The notes under the pieces were generated by a model. It was given only the letters and a program-made list of their open reading frames with translations. It had not been told where the DNA came from and made no database searches. From contig JAILMN010000009.1 in NCBI GenBank assembly GCA_024692565.1, forward strand, positions 1-64,000: DNA of 64,000 bases, read 5' to 3'. Source of the stretch: Paludibacteraceae bacterium. GTDB lineage: Bacteria > Bacteroidota > Bacteroidia > Bacteroidales > Paludibacteraceae. The translations under genes and the position numbers were made by a program. This document shows positions 7,098 to 16,935 of the stretch, in pieces. Position 1 is the stretch's first letter, and each line of letters begins with the position of its first letter.

Positions 7098-7865
7098 ATG
7101 TGTAAGGTTTATTTATTGGCGCTGATGCTGCTGGTAGCAGGCATCGCGCAGGCTCAGGAGAAGAGTGACAGCGTGACGGTGAGTGTTCCGCAGGAGGAGA
7201 TTCCGCTGTGGAAACAGAAGTTGTACTACGGGTATAACTTCGACATCTATTTCCACCACGACTCGCGGACGGACAAGAAAGAGAACGGCTGGTCGATTGC
7301 CCTCACGCCCGAAATAGGATGGAAGTTGAAAGAGCGGATCTACTTGGGTCTGCGTTTCGGCGGCTCGTTCCAAGATACATATACCAGTTATACCTATATG
7401 CGCGTGGACAGCACCAAATATACGGAGGACATCCGCGTGATGCACGGTTCATGGGAAGTGGCGCCTTACATGCGTTATCGCCTGAAGACGCTCTTTAACG
7501 GCAAGGTGGGTATCTGGCTCGAGGCGCACCTCTATACGGGCATGGAGTTTCCCCGCGTGGTGGACGGTATAGTGAAAGGTACAGACTATGAAGGCCTGCG
7601 CTACAACCTGACGTACGGTCTGCAGGTGTCGCCGGTCATCACGTATCAGTTCAACCGCAAGAGCACGTTCCAGGTGTTCTTCTCCATCCTGAGCTTCGGC
7701 TACAGCGGCACGACGCGGTTCTATGAAGACCCGCTGACCGGCGCGCGACACAACGAGTACAGCAACGATGTGATCATCTTCTCGGGTAAGTTGCGCAACC
7801 TGATAGCCAACCAACTCACGCCGGGTTTGTACGGCTTGCGTTTCGGTGTGCAGAAGAGCTTTTGA
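7098..7865 (+). CDS. predicted outer-membrane beta-barrel protein
   Basis: A cleavable signal peptide (LLALMLLVAGIAQAQ) precedes a 255-residue chain with alternating hydrophobic strands and many Tyr/Phe residues (LKERIYLGLRFGGSF, WEVAPYMRYRLKTLF, VSPVITYQF), ending LYGLRFGVQKSF with an aromatic last residue as in barrel proteins. No specific family is recognised. It lies between an antiporter and the TamB/Omp85 fusion, so it may help in or depend on outer-membrane assembly. Confidence 0.75.
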   Translation: MCKVYLLALMLLVAGIAQAQEKSDSVTVSVPQEEIPLWKQKLYYGYNFDIYFHHDSRTDKKENGWSIALTPEIGWKLKERIYLGLRFGGSFQDTYTSYTYMRVDSTKYTEDIRVMHGSWEVAPYMRYRLKTLFNGKVGIWLEAHLYTGMEFPRVVDGIVKGTDYEGLRYNLTYGLQVSPVITYQFNRKSTFQVFFSILSFGYSGTTRFYEDPLTGARHNEYSNDVIIFSGKLRNLIANQLTPGLYGLRFGVQKSF

Positions 7866-7866
7866 C

Positions 7867-7885
7867 AGGTAATAGGTAATAGGTG
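7867..7885. repeat. short tandem repeat (AGGTAAT) between genes
   Basis: AGGTAATAGGTAATAGGTG fills most of the 17-base gap and runs into the GTG start of the next gene. Confidence 0.8.
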
Positions 7886-10800
7886 AGGAGCAAGGGCCTT
7901 TGGTGGAAAGTGCCGGTGGCATTGGTGGGCGTCACGTCAGGCATCGTGTTGCTGCTGCTGATTGCGGTAGCGAGCGTGCTGTATGTGCCGTCGCTGCGTC
8001 ATAAGGTGCTGGAGAAAGGTCTGGAGATCGCCCGCGAACAAACGGGGTATGACATCGATTTGGGCGACCTTTACCTCTCGCCGTTCCATCACTCGCCAAT
8101 GGTGCTCTACCGGGCGTACAAGGGTCAAGGCGACCTGCCGGTTGAGGTAGCGATAGACAGTCTCTTTGTCGGTCACCGCAACCAAGACACGCTGATCTAC
8201 ACCCGCACGCTGCGGCTGAAAGCCAAGGCCAGAACATCCGAAGTGAGCATTCGGGAATTTGCTTCTGTTCCCATCGAAGTGGATGAACTGCGGTTGGAAG
8301 AGACGACTTTCCATTCGGACAGTATGATTGCCTCGGTAGGCATCGATGCCGTCGTGCAGCGCTTGGAATTGACGAGTCCGCAGATACTGCTTGCCGAAGG
8401 GCAGTATCCGTTGCACGGCTTGCGGCTGGATGATGCGGATGTAGCCATCGACCTGCGTGAGACGCCTCCGGACACAACGGCGCAGAAGGATACCACGCCG
8501 CTGAAGATGGCGTTCGAAGCGCCGGATGCACTGCTGCGCAACGTACGTTTTCGCCTGACGCCGTTGGGTCTGGATATACAAACCGGCTATTTGGCCACGA
8601 ATGTGTTAGCGGACGTAGGCGCGAATATCTACGACGCACGGCGGTTGGACGTAGGGGATTTTGTATTCGGTCTGAACCAACTGCGCATTCCTGCCGACAC
8701 CATCTACGGCAACGCCTTCGTGGATTTGAATCATAACCACATCGAGAGTGGCGGTCTGCACGTGCGGTCCGATGCGATGGGCGCGAAAGCCGACCTCTAT
8801 ACGACGCAGATGAACCTCGAGACGATGCAGATCGATGTGACGGGTGAGGCGGAGTATCAAGGCAGCAAAGCGCGTCTGCGTGCGCGCTACGACATAGATG
8901 ACGAGACGTATGACGCGTCTGTGCACATTGAGCGCGTCAACCTCAGTGCGTTCCTAAAGGACAGTCCCCGTGCGGTGCTCGCCGGTGACATAGAGGCGCA
9001 GGGTAGGGGAATCAACCCGCAACGACCGATGCAGAGTAAGGTAAAACTGCGTTTGGACGAAGCGATCTACGGTCCGAATAACCTCTCCCATACCTCGTTC
9101 GAAGGGTCGACGGACAGCGTCACATCGTTGTCGCTTGCGATGCCGGGTCTAAACGCCGACATCTCTTCTCCTATGCCGCTCATGACGCTCATTGACCGAA
9201 TTATGCCGCTTGTGCAGACCGTAAGCGATTCTGCCGTCATCGCGTCTCTTACTTCGCTGGAGGACCTTACCGTTTTGGACACAATTCGTCAGAAGATCCC
9301 TGCGCTGAATGCCGATATATCCTTGCGCAAAGGCAGTCCGATACAGTTCGTAATCGATAACACCGGTGTGGATTTTAACGAACTTGCGGTATCGCTTCGC
9401 TCGGACTCTGCACAAACGACTTTCAGTTTGCCGCTTACCACGTTCCGCTTGCCCGATTCGCTGCGTCTGCCGGCGATAGAGACGGCGTTGGACCTTGCCA
9501 TGACGGAAGGGCGAACGGATGTATCGCTGACGGCGAACACACAGCTGACGGACGGCGCGATGAGTTTCGACGGACTATGCACCGATGCCGCATTCCGCAT
9601 GGATCTGAGGCGTGAAGGACGTGAGCTGCACGGTGACGGACGGCTGACACTCGACAGCGTCTCGTTCAGTGGCGCCGAATTGGGCAATCACACGATCGAT
9701 ATGCAGATAGCGCCGTCGCAAGAGTACCCCAACGCCATTCGCGCAGATATACAGACGGAAGATATCCCGATTGAACTGGTGAACAGTTTTGTGACATTGC
9801 CGGAAGACATCGCTATTCACGGAGCCGTCAAAGCCTCTGCATCGGTGGACGGTTTGCCGGCAAAGACCGACATCTCTGCCGAAGTGAAACCCATGGGCGT
9901 GAAGGCCAAATACAAGCCGTACGACATTGCGCTCAGTCTTGGCGAGACACCTATCGTCATGCGTCATAACAAAGTGGATCTCAACGGTTTACCCATCTAT
10001 GCCGTCGATAGTACGTACCTGGCGTTGAGCGGTGGTTTGGACCTGAATAGCATGCGCATGGACGTGAACTTGGCGGCAGACAGTTTTGCGCCGGTGAAGT
10101 TGCCGAAAGGCGGTCCGTTGCCGGTCTATGGAGAGTTGGCTACCGACATCCGCGGAAGCATCACCGGACCGCTTGACAGCATCGTGGCAGACGTCGATCT
10201 GACGCTGCTGCCTGTGACCGATATCACCTATCCGATCGATAAGAAAAACCTGGCGCAGGTCAAGCCGCACGGCACGGTCAATGTCAAATACCGGGCTGCC
10301 GAAGAAGACCCGCTTTCCCTCGGCGGGCAGATCAACGTGGATGACGGTTTCATCCGCTATTCGCCCAAAGCCTATCCGATTATGCCATTCCATGTGGACT
10401 CGGGCAGCAACGTGGCGTTCAACGGCCCTATCGGGCAGACGCGACTGAATGTATCTGCTTCGCAGAAAGTGAAAGCGGATGTGGAATCGGAGGGCGAGGA
10501 GACACGTCGTGTGGACTTCACGACCGGTGTGCGCGTCAACGGCGAAGTGGACTCCATCGGTCTCAAGAGCATCGGTTTCTTCCTTGAGGCTCCGGAGGAC
10601 GAGACCATCACGCGTGAGTTGGCTTCGCTGGACGAAGAGACACGCGAAGGACTTGCAGCCACGCTGCTGGCAACCGGTATGTATGTCGGCGAAAGCAATG
10701 TGGCGGCGCAGCGCGACGGGTACGCCCTCTCGTCCATCATCAACAGCCGCATCAATGCTGCGTTGGCCAATTCCAAGGTGGGTAAGTTCGTGGATATAGA

Positions 10801-12457
10801 TATCAGCAGCGGACAGACCACGCATGCCGGAGGTAAGAGCAACGACATGAATATATCCATCAGCAAGTCCTTTTTCAAGGACAGGCTGCGTATCACGCTC
10901 GGTTCTACCCTGACGGACAATCCCGAGATCAACGATACCAAAGGACTCTACATGAATTTCGCTGCCGATTACAAACTGACCAAGGAAGGCAATGTGTCGT
11001 TGCGTCTGTTCGCGCAACGCGACTTCAACAATATCCTCGAAGGCGAACTGTACAAATTCGGTCTGGGCGTACGGGCATTTAAGGATTGGCGGCGCAAGGA
11101 ACTTTTCCGCGGGGACAGTATCACCCGTACCTACGGCTTGGTGGCCGATGCCGGCGTGGCCTACCGTACGAACAACAGTATAGGTCCTGACCTGACGCTC
11201 AAGTCGTCCATCAAGAATCTCTTAGGCAAAGGCGAGACCTTCACCCTGAAAGGCAACGGCGCTTACTACTGGGCGCTGCGCAACCGCCATCCGGGCGACC
11301 CGAAGAAAACCGACACGTATAAATTAGGTTTGAATGCCTCGCTCATCTTCCCGTACCTGCATTGGACGGGCGAGAACAACCCCGAGGGCGACACGCGGTA
11401 TATGCTCGGCTACCAGTATGAGAACATCGCCGGCGGCTACGGCGTGCATAAGATTTCCGGTTCGTTTACCTATTTCATCCACTCGCCGAACAGCCCCTAT
11501 ATCACCCATGCTTTCACGCCTTTCTCGCTGTCCGTCGTCATGCTGAAGGCCGAATCCGACAGCCTGCTGGACAAGACCGCCGAGTACCCGCAGCTCATCA
11601 AGGTCCTCGCCAGCGACGAGTTCGTCCCCTCTATCGGCTATAATTTTATCTATAATGACTACCGTTCCCGTCGGGCGGTGAATACGATGCTCGACCTCGG
11701 AATCAAAGAGTCCGGCAACCTCATCAACGCCATCTATTGCCTCGCCGGCTATAAGTGGAACGACCGGGAAAAACCGCTGGGCAAGATCACGTTCAATCAG
11801 TTCGTGAAACTGACCGCCGAGCTGCGCAATAAATTCAACTTCACGGACCAGATTTCGATTGCCACGCGCCTGTATGCCGGCTTTAATATACCGTTGGGCA
11901 ATTCGTATTTCTCGCCCCTCTCCGAGGCGTTCTATACCGGCGGCCCGCTCAGTCTGCGTGCTGCGGCGCCGTATGCTTACGGACCGGGTAATTTTTACTC
12001 CGTCAAGTACAATCAGAACTTCTTCCATGCCGGCGATGTGAAGCTCGAGGCCAATTTCGAATTCCGCTTCCCCATCGTGTGGAAACTCTACGGCGCGGCT
12101 TTTGTCGATGCGGGTAATGTATGGAATTGGGTATCGAGCGCGACGTTGTTCAAGCAGGCGGGGATTGACGATTATATGGAGCGATTGCAGCTGAAGGAAG
12201 AATTGTACGACGGCATTCTGGACAATCCGGAGTTCTTTAAGCAAATCGCGCTGGGAACGGGCGCCGGTCTGCGTCTGGATATAGACGGTCTTGTGGTGCG
12301 TTTGGACTTCGGTATCGGCATCCATGCGCCGTATCAGACCTACCGCTATGACAAGGAGTGGAAAACGGACTACTCGCAACCCATCACGAGCTATTACAAC
12401 ATGCCGTCCTTCCTCGATGGCTTCCGCGTCAATTTCGGTATCGGCTACCCGTTCTGA
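7883..12457 (+). CDS. TamB-like translocation/assembly protein fused to a C-terminal Omp85 (TamA/BamA-type) barrel
   Basis: The 1524-residue protein has one N-terminal membrane anchor (VALVGVTSGIVLLLLIAVASVLYVP), then about 900 residues of AsmA/TamB-like repetitive beta structure. A DUF490-like end at about 900-1065 contains LLATGMY, SSIINSRINAAL and DRLRITLGS. Residues about 1075-1524 then read as a 16-strand Omp85 barrel, with the loop-6 relative GGPLSLRAAAPYAYGPG near 1353 (usual form GGxxSLRGxxxxxxGPG) and a terminal Phe. No POTRA domains are seen. In other Bacteroidota TamB and the TamA/TamL barrel are separate proteins. Here an inner-membrane anchor, periplasmic bridge and outer-membrane barrel would be one chain. 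The start is GTG at 7883. Confidence 0.82.
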   Translation: MRSKGLWWKVPVALVGVTSGIVLLLLIAVASVLYVPSLRHKVLEKGLEIAREQTGYDIDLGDLYLSPFHHSPMVLYRAYKGQGDLPVEVAIDSLFVGHRNQDTLIYTRTLRLKAKARTSEVSIREFASVPIEVDELRLEETTFHSDSMIASVGIDAVVQRLELTSPQILLAEGQYPLHGLRLDDADVAIDLRETPPDTTAQKDTTPLKMAFEAPDALLRNVRFRLTPLGLDIQTGYLATNVLADVGANIYDARRLDVGDFVFGLNQLRIPADTIYGNAFVDLNHNHIESGGLHVRSDAMGAKADLYTTQMNLETMQIDVTGEAEYQGSKARLRARYDIDDETYDASVHIERVNLSAFLKDSPRAVLAGDIEAQGRGINPQRPMQSKVKLRLDEAIYGPNNLSHTSFEGSTDSVTSLSLAMPGLNADISSPMPLMTLIDRIMPLVQTVSDSAVIASLTSLEDLTVLDTIRQKIPALNADISLRKGSPIQFVIDNTGVDFNELAVSLRSDSAQTTFSLPLTTFRLPDSLRLPAIETALDLAMTEGRTDVSLTANTQLTDGAMSFDGLCTDAAFRMDLRREGRELHGDGRLTLDSVSFSGAELGNHTIDMQIAPSQEYPNAIRADIQTEDIPIELVNSFVTLPEDIAIHGAVKASASVDGLPAKTDISAEVKPMGVKAKYKPYDIALSLGETPIVMRHNKVDLNGLPIYAVDSTYLALSGGLDLNSMRMDVNLAADSFAPVKLPKGGPLPVYGELATDIRGSITGPLDSIVADVDLTLLPVTDITYPIDKKNLAQVKPHGTVNVKYRAAEEDPLSLGGQINVDDGFIRYSPKAYPIMPFHVDSGSNVAFNGPIGQTRLNVSASQKVKADVESEGEETRRVDFTTGVRVNGEVDSIGLKSIGFFLEAPEDETITRELASLDEETREGLAATLLATGMYVGESNVAAQRDGYALSSIINSRINAALANSKVGKFVDIDISSGQTTHAGGKSNDMNISISKSFFKDRLRITLGSTLTDNPEINDTKGLYMNFAADYKLTKEGNVSLRLFAQRDFNNILEGELYKFGLGVRAFKDWRRKELFRGDSITRTYGLVADAGVAYRTNNSIGPDLTLKSSIKNLLGKGETFTLKGNGAYYWALRNRHPGDPKKTDTYKLGLNASLIFPYLHWTGENNPEGDTRYMLGYQYENIAGGYGVHKISGSFTYFIHSPNSPYITHAFTPFSLSVVMLKAESDSLLDKTAEYPQLIKVLASDEFVPSIGYNFIYNDYRSRRAVNTMLDLGIKESGNLINAIYCLAGYKWNDREKPLGKITFNQFVKLTAELRNKFNFTDQISIATRLYAGFNIPLGNSYFSPLSEAFYTGGPLSLRAAAPYAYGPGNFYSVKYNQNFFHAGDVKLEANFEFRFPIVWKLYGAAFVDAGNVWNWVSSATLFKQAGIDDYMERLQLKEELYDGILDNPEFFKQIALGTGAGLRLDIDGLVVRLDFGIGIHAPYQTYRYDKEWKTDYSQPITSYYNMPSFLDGFRVNFGIGYPF

Positions 12458-12459
12458 CC

Positions 12460-12505
12460 CTCTAATCTCTAATCTTTTTACCTCTTATCTATTACCTTTT
12501 ACCTA
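12460..12505. repeat. tandem CTAATCT / TTACCT words after the TamB-Omp85 gene
   Basis: Two CTAATCTCTAATC units are followed by several TTACCT/TTATCT words. The tract lies between the stop and the next promoter. Confidence 0.65.
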
Positions 12506-12522
12506 AAAATCTTTGATTTTTC

Positions 12523-12553
12523 TTGCATATGCTATTATTTTTTTGTACCTTTG
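12523..12553 (+). promoter_or_regulatory. Bacteroidales-type promoter of the RND pump and downstream run
   Basis: TTG (12523-12525, in CTTG), 20 bases, TACCTTTG (12546-12553), 52 bases before the adaptor ATG. It is the only clear promoter before the terminator at 24782. Confidence 0.8.
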
Positions 12554-12605
12554 CCGCGAATTTTCGTGCGCATGCATATAAAGGAAATTAAAACAACCCT
12601 ATAAC

Positions 12606-13694
12606 ATGAAGACAAACCATCTCTATTTACTTCTTTTTGCCGCCGTACTTACGGCCTGCGGAGGCAGTGCTCCGCAAGTGGCGCAGAGTTCGTATCAGAC
12701 GCTGACGATCAGCAAGAGTGACATCACCGTGCCGCTGAAATACAGCGCTACCCTGAAAGGTACCTCAGACGTGACCATCAAGCCGCAGGTAAGCGGTCAG
12801 CTGATGGAAGTATGTATCACCGAAGGACAGCAGGTGAAGAAAGGTACAGTGCTTTTCCGTATCGACAGCCGTGATGCGCAGCTCGAGTTGGAGTCGGCAG
12901 AGGCGAATCTGTTGGCAGCTCAGGCGCAGGAGAGTAGCGCCAAGTTGGAGTTCGAGAGTTCGAAGAACCTGTTCGCCAAAGGCATCGTGAGCAAATATAT
13001 GCTGGACAATGCGGAAAACGAGTACAAGCAGGCGCAGGCTTCGGTAGCGCAATATAGGGCGACCGCAGACCGCGCACGTGTGAACCTCGGTTACTGCACG
13101 ATCACTTCTCCTGTGGACGGCGTGATCGGTTCGATCCCTGTTTTCGCAGGTGACCAGGTGAATACCACGACGTATCTGACGATGGTGAGCGGCAACGCGA
13201 AGATGTATGCCGAGTTCTCCGTGAACGAGTCGGTTCTGGAAGAACGCGCGCAGGCAGGAACCAAGGACAACGGAAGCGCTTTGGCAGACTTCCCGGACGT
13301 GACGTGGTTGTTCAAGAGCGGCACGGAGTACGATCGCAAGGGTCGCATCACGAGTATCACCGGTACGGTGGACAAGACCACGGGTGCGCTGACCTGCAAG
13401 GCTACGTTCCCCAATCCGGACGGTGTGCTTTACTCGGGTGTTCAAGGTACGGTAGTAATCCCTATCGAGGTGAAAGATGTGATGGTTGTTCCGCAGAATG
13501 CTATCGTTCGTTTGCAAAACAAATCATTAGCGTATAAGGTAGGTCCGGACAGTTGTGCATACAGTACGATCGTGGAGACGGTAGGCATCAGTTCGGATCG
13601 CGACTTGGTGGTGACCAAGGGTCTGGAGGTAGGCGACGTGATTGTCACCGAAGGGGCGAACAACTTGTATGAAGGACAGAGAGTTCTCTTTTAA
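12606..13694 (+). CDS. RND efflux periplasmic adaptor (membrane fusion) lipoprotein
   Basis: The 362-residue AcrA/MexA-type adaptor links the inner-membrane pump to the outer-membrane channel. A lipoprotein signal peptide ends in LTAC. The barrel-sandwich hybrid is split in the usual way: IKPQVSGQLMEVCITEGQQVKKGTVLFRID near 60, then a coiled-coil hairpin of about 80 residues, then TITSPVDGVIGSI. The C-terminal part has the adaptor signature VPQNAIVRLQ. It is first in a three-gene pump operon, 46 bases before the permease. The transported drugs cannot be predicted. Confidence 0.95.
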   Translation: MKTNHLYLLLFAAVLTACGGSAPQVAQSSYQTLTISKSDITVPLKYSATLKGTSDVTIKPQVSGQLMEVCITEGQQVKKGTVLFRIDSRDAQLELESAEANLLAAQAQESSAKLEFESSKNLFAKGIVSKYMLDNAENEYKQAQASVAQYRATADRARVNLGYCTITSPVDGVIGSIPVFAGDQVNTTTYLTMVSGNAKMYAEFSVNESVLEERAQAGTKDNGSALADFPDVTWLFKSGTEYDRKGRITSITGTVDKTTGALTCKATFPNPDGVLYSGVQGTVVIPIEVKDVMVVPQNAIVRLQNKSLAYKVGPDSCAYSTIVETVGISSDRDLVVTKGLEVGDVIVTEGANNLYEGQRVLF

Positions 13695-13695
13695 T

Positions 13696-13738
13696 TGTAG
13701 ATTTTAGATTGCAGATTGCAGATTTTAGATTGACGATT
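13696..13738. repeat. tandem AGATTGC / AGATTTT words between adaptor and permease
   Basis: TAGATTTTAGATT and GCAGATTGCAGATT alternate through nearly the whole 46-base spacer inside the operon. Confidence 0.75.
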
Positions 13739-13740
13739 TT

Positions 13741-16700
13741 ATGAAGGAGAATATTTTCATTAAGCGAAGTGTGATGGCCATATCGATAGCGTTGGTAATC
13801 ATGCTCGTCGGATATATCAGCCTCAATACTTTGCCTGTGGAGCAATATCCGGATATCGCGCCTCCGACGGTAACGGTAACGGCTTCCTATTCGGGTGCAG
13901 ATGCCAATACCTGTATGACCTCTGTTATCCGACCGCTCGAAGAGCAGATCAACGGAGTGCAGGACATGACCTACATGACCGCTACCGCCTCTTCGACGGG
14001 TGACATCACTATCACCGTCTATTTCAAGCAAGGCACAGACCCCGATATGGCGACCGTCAACGTGCAGAACCGTGTGTCGCAAGCGGAACCTTTGCTGCCG
14101 AGTGACGTGCTGCAAACAGGTGTAACCGTCACCAAGCGTCAGAATAATATCCTGCAGATCACGGGTCTGAAATCAACCGACGGCAAATACGATGCGGACT
14201 TTATCTCCAATTATATTGACATCAACATCAAGCCGATGGTGTTGCGCGTGACGGGTGTAGGCGAGGTGAACAACTTAGGAAACACCTATGCGCTGCGTGT
14301 GTGGTTGAAACCCGACGTGATGGCGCAGTACGGTTTGACGCCGGATGATGTATCGAGTGCTATCTCCGCGCAGAGTTTCGTTACCTCTACCGGTACGCTC
14401 GGTCAGCAGTCTGAGAATGCGTATCAGTACCCCATGGAGTACAAAGGTACACTCAAGTCGATTGAAGAGTTTGAGAATATCGTGCTCCGTGCGCAGGATA
14501 ATAGCAACGTGCTGTATCTGCGTGATGTGGCGACGGTAGAGATAGGCGCCAGATCCTATACCATGTCTTCTCTGATGGACGGTAAGCCCGGATGCTTCTT
14601 TATGGTTTTTCAGTCGCCGGGAGCGAATGCTACGCTGGTCAACCAGAGTTTGGATGAGTTGTACGAGCAGATTAAACCGACGCTGCCTGCCGGGCTGGAG
14701 TTCGTGACGCTGGAGACCAGTAATGACTTCCTCTTTGCCGCCATTCATAATGTGGTGGAGACCTTGATTATCGCGATTTTGCTCGTTATCATCGTGGTGT
14801 ATTTCTTCTTGCAGAACTGGAAAGCGACCTTGATCCCGTCCATCTCGATCATCGTGTCGCTGCTCGGTACTTTCGCCATTGTGCAAGTGGCAGGCTTCTC
14901 CCTTAATATCATCACCCTCTTCGGATTAGTGCTCGCCATCGGTACGGTGGTCGATGATGCGATCGTTGTTGTCGAAGCCGTGATGGCCAAGCTCGAGACC
15001 GGTCAGATGAAAGGTTCGCCCAAGGACCAGGCAACGCAGGCTACCCGCGAGGCGCTGAGCGAAGTGTCGGTAGCCGTTATCTCCTGTACGCTCGTCTTCA
15101 TGGCGGTATTTATTCCTGTGACCTTCATGAGCGGAACGAGTGGCACCTTCTTTACCCAGTTCGGCGTGACGCTGGCAGGCGCCGTAGGACTGAGTTGTGT
15201 CTGCGCGTTGGTGCTCTGTCCTGCCCTCTGCGCCATCCTCATGCGTCCGACCGATGAGAAAGCGCTGGCTGGTAAGAAATGGAAGGGTATTGACTATTAT
15301 ACGAAAGTTGCTTACGAAGCGAGTTACAACGCCATCCTCGGCAAGTACCAGGGAGCGGTTCAGAAATACCTGAAGCGTCCGGCTTGGTCGTTTGCGCTGT
15401 TAGGCGGAGCCATCGTGCTGTTCGTGCTCTTCATGAAGATCCTGCCTTCGGGTCTCGTTCCGCAGGAAGACCAAGGTGTCATCCTCTGCGAAGTGCGTAT
15501 GCCGGAAGGTTCGACGCTGCATGAGAATGCCGAGATCATGAAGAAAGTGGAAGAGAAAGTGAAGGCCATTCCGGAGATGGAGAGCTACGCCATATGTAGC
15601 GGTTACGGCTTTGTCTCCTCCAGCGGCTCGAGTTATGCTTCGCTCATCATCCGTCTCAAAAACTGGGACGACCGTACGGGCAATGAGCACTATATCGACA
15701 ATGTGATCATGCGTTTCTACTTCGATTGTCTGTCGATTAAGAATGCGCAGGTACTGCCCTTCCAAACGCCGCAGATTCCGGGATACGGTACGTCGAACAG
15801 CATCGACCTGCAGGTTCAGGATAGGAGCGACGGAGATTTCTCTGATTTTGGAAACAAGACCAATGCACTCATGGTGAAACTGATGGAGCGTCCGGAGATA
15901 GCCAGCGCGATGTCCACTTTCTCGGAGCGTTTCCCGAAATTCAAAGTGCATGTCGATCCCGTGCAATGCGAACGCGCCGGTACGACTGCCAAAGCGGTGC
16001 TGAACACACTCGGCGCGTACTGCAGCGGTTCGTACGTAGGTAACTTCAACCAATTCAGCAAGGTTTATCAATTATGGGTAAGCGCTTCGCCGGAATATCG
16101 TCTGGATCCGTCGTCGCTGAATAATATGTATATCAAAGTGAAGGACGGTAAGATGGCGCCGCTGTCGCAGTTCGTGACGCTCGAAGAGATTGTCGGTACG
16201 TCTTCACAAAACCACTTCAACCTCTTCCAATCCATCTCCTGCTCCGTGACGCCCGCGAGCGGCTACTCGGAGGCGCAGGCACAGAAGGCCATCGATGAGG
16301 TTTTCAAAGAGAATATGCCGGCGTACTGTTCGTATGAGTACGGCTCGATGTCGCGTGAGGTGGCGTCCAGCGCGAAGGACAACACGACGCTTATCATCTA
16401 TCTGATCTGTATCATCTTGATCTACCTCATCCTCGGTTCGTTGTATAATAGTTGGCTCACGCCGTTCGCGGTGCTCTTGTCTGTACCGTTCGGCCTGATG
16501 GGTTCCTTCCTCTTCTCGTGGATCGGCAATAAGATGGGTCTGCCGGGAATGGAGAACAACGTCTATCTGCAGACCGGTGTCATCATGCTCATCGGTTTGC
16601 TCGCCAAGACCGCTATCCTCATCACCGAGTTCGCCAGCGAGCGTCGCAAACAAGGTCTAACGATCGTAGAGGCTGCGCTCGAGGCATGTAAAGACCGTCT

Positions 16701-16935
16701 GCGTCCGATCCTGATGACCGTCATCACGATGATCGCCGGTATGATCCCGTTGATCGTTGCCGGTGGCGCAGGAGCGAACGGAAACCGTGCTCTGGCGCTT
16801 GGCGTCGTAGGCGGTATGAGTATCGGTACGATCGCATTGCTGTTCATCACTCCGGCCTTCTTCATCATCTTCCAAACCCTGGAGGAGAAAATGAACGGAA
16901 CGCCGGTAGCTAAAGGGAAGGAGGACGCGAAATGA
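13741..16935 (+). CDS. RND multidrug efflux permease, HAE1 (AcrB-like) family
   Basis: The 1064-residue inner-membrane proton/drug antiporter is full length for AcrB homologues. It has the usual first helix (MAISIALVIMLVGYISLNTLPVEQYPDIAPPTV), two large periplasmic loops and twelve membrane helices. The proton-relay aspartates are present in GTVVDDAIVVVEAV, and TAILITEFA in the second half carries helix 10-11 features. Its stop overlaps the outer-membrane channel gene by 4 bases. HAE1 pumps export amphiphilic drugs, bile salts and dyes; which apply here is unknown. Confidence 0.97.
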   Translation: MKENIFIKRSVMAISIALVIMLVGYISLNTLPVEQYPDIAPPTVTVTASYSGADANTCMTSVIRPLEEQINGVQDMTYMTATASSTGDITITVYFKQGTDPDMATVNVQNRVSQAEPLLPSDVLQTGVTVTKRQNNILQITGLKSTDGKYDADFISNYIDINIKPMVLRVTGVGEVNNLGNTYALRVWLKPDVMAQYGLTPDDVSSAISAQSFVTSTGTLGQQSENAYQYPMEYKGTLKSIEEFENIVLRAQDNSNVLYLRDVATVEIGARSYTMSSLMDGKPGCFFMVFQSPGANATLVNQSLDELYEQIKPTLPAGLEFVTLETSNDFLFAAIHNVVETLIIAILLVIIVVYFFLQNWKATLIPSISIIVSLLGTFAIVQVAGFSLNIITLFGLVLAIGTVVDDAIVVVEAVMAKLETGQMKGSPKDQATQATREALSEVSVAVISCTLVFMAVFIPVTFMSGTSGTFFTQFGVTLAGAVGLSCVCALVLCPALCAILMRPTDEKALAGKKWKGIDYYTKVAYEASYNAILGKYQGAVQKYLKRPAWSFALLGGAIVLFVLFMKILPSGLVPQEDQGVILCEVRMPEGSTLHENAEIMKKVEEKVKAIPEMESYAICSGYGFVSSSGSSYASLIIRLKNWDDRTGNEHYIDNVIMRFYFDCLSIKNAQVLPFQTPQIPGYGTSNSIDLQVQDRSDGDFSDFGNKTNALMVKLMERPEIASAMSTFSERFPKFKVHVDPVQCERAGTTAKAVLNTLGAYCSGSYVGNFNQFSKVYQLWVSASPEYRLDPSSLNNMYIKVKDGKMAPLSQFVTLEEIVGTSSQNHFNLFQSISCSVTPASGYSEAQAQKAIDEVFKENMPAYCSYEYGSMSREVASSAKDNTTLIIYLICIILIYLILGSLYNSWLTPFAVLLSVPFGLMGSFLFSWIGNKMGLPGMENNVYLQTGVIMLIGLLAKTAILITEFASERRKQGLTIVEAALEACKDRLRPILMTVITMIAGMIPLIVAGGAGANGNRALALGVVGGMSIGTIALLFITPAFFIIFQTLEEKMNGTPVAKGKEDAK

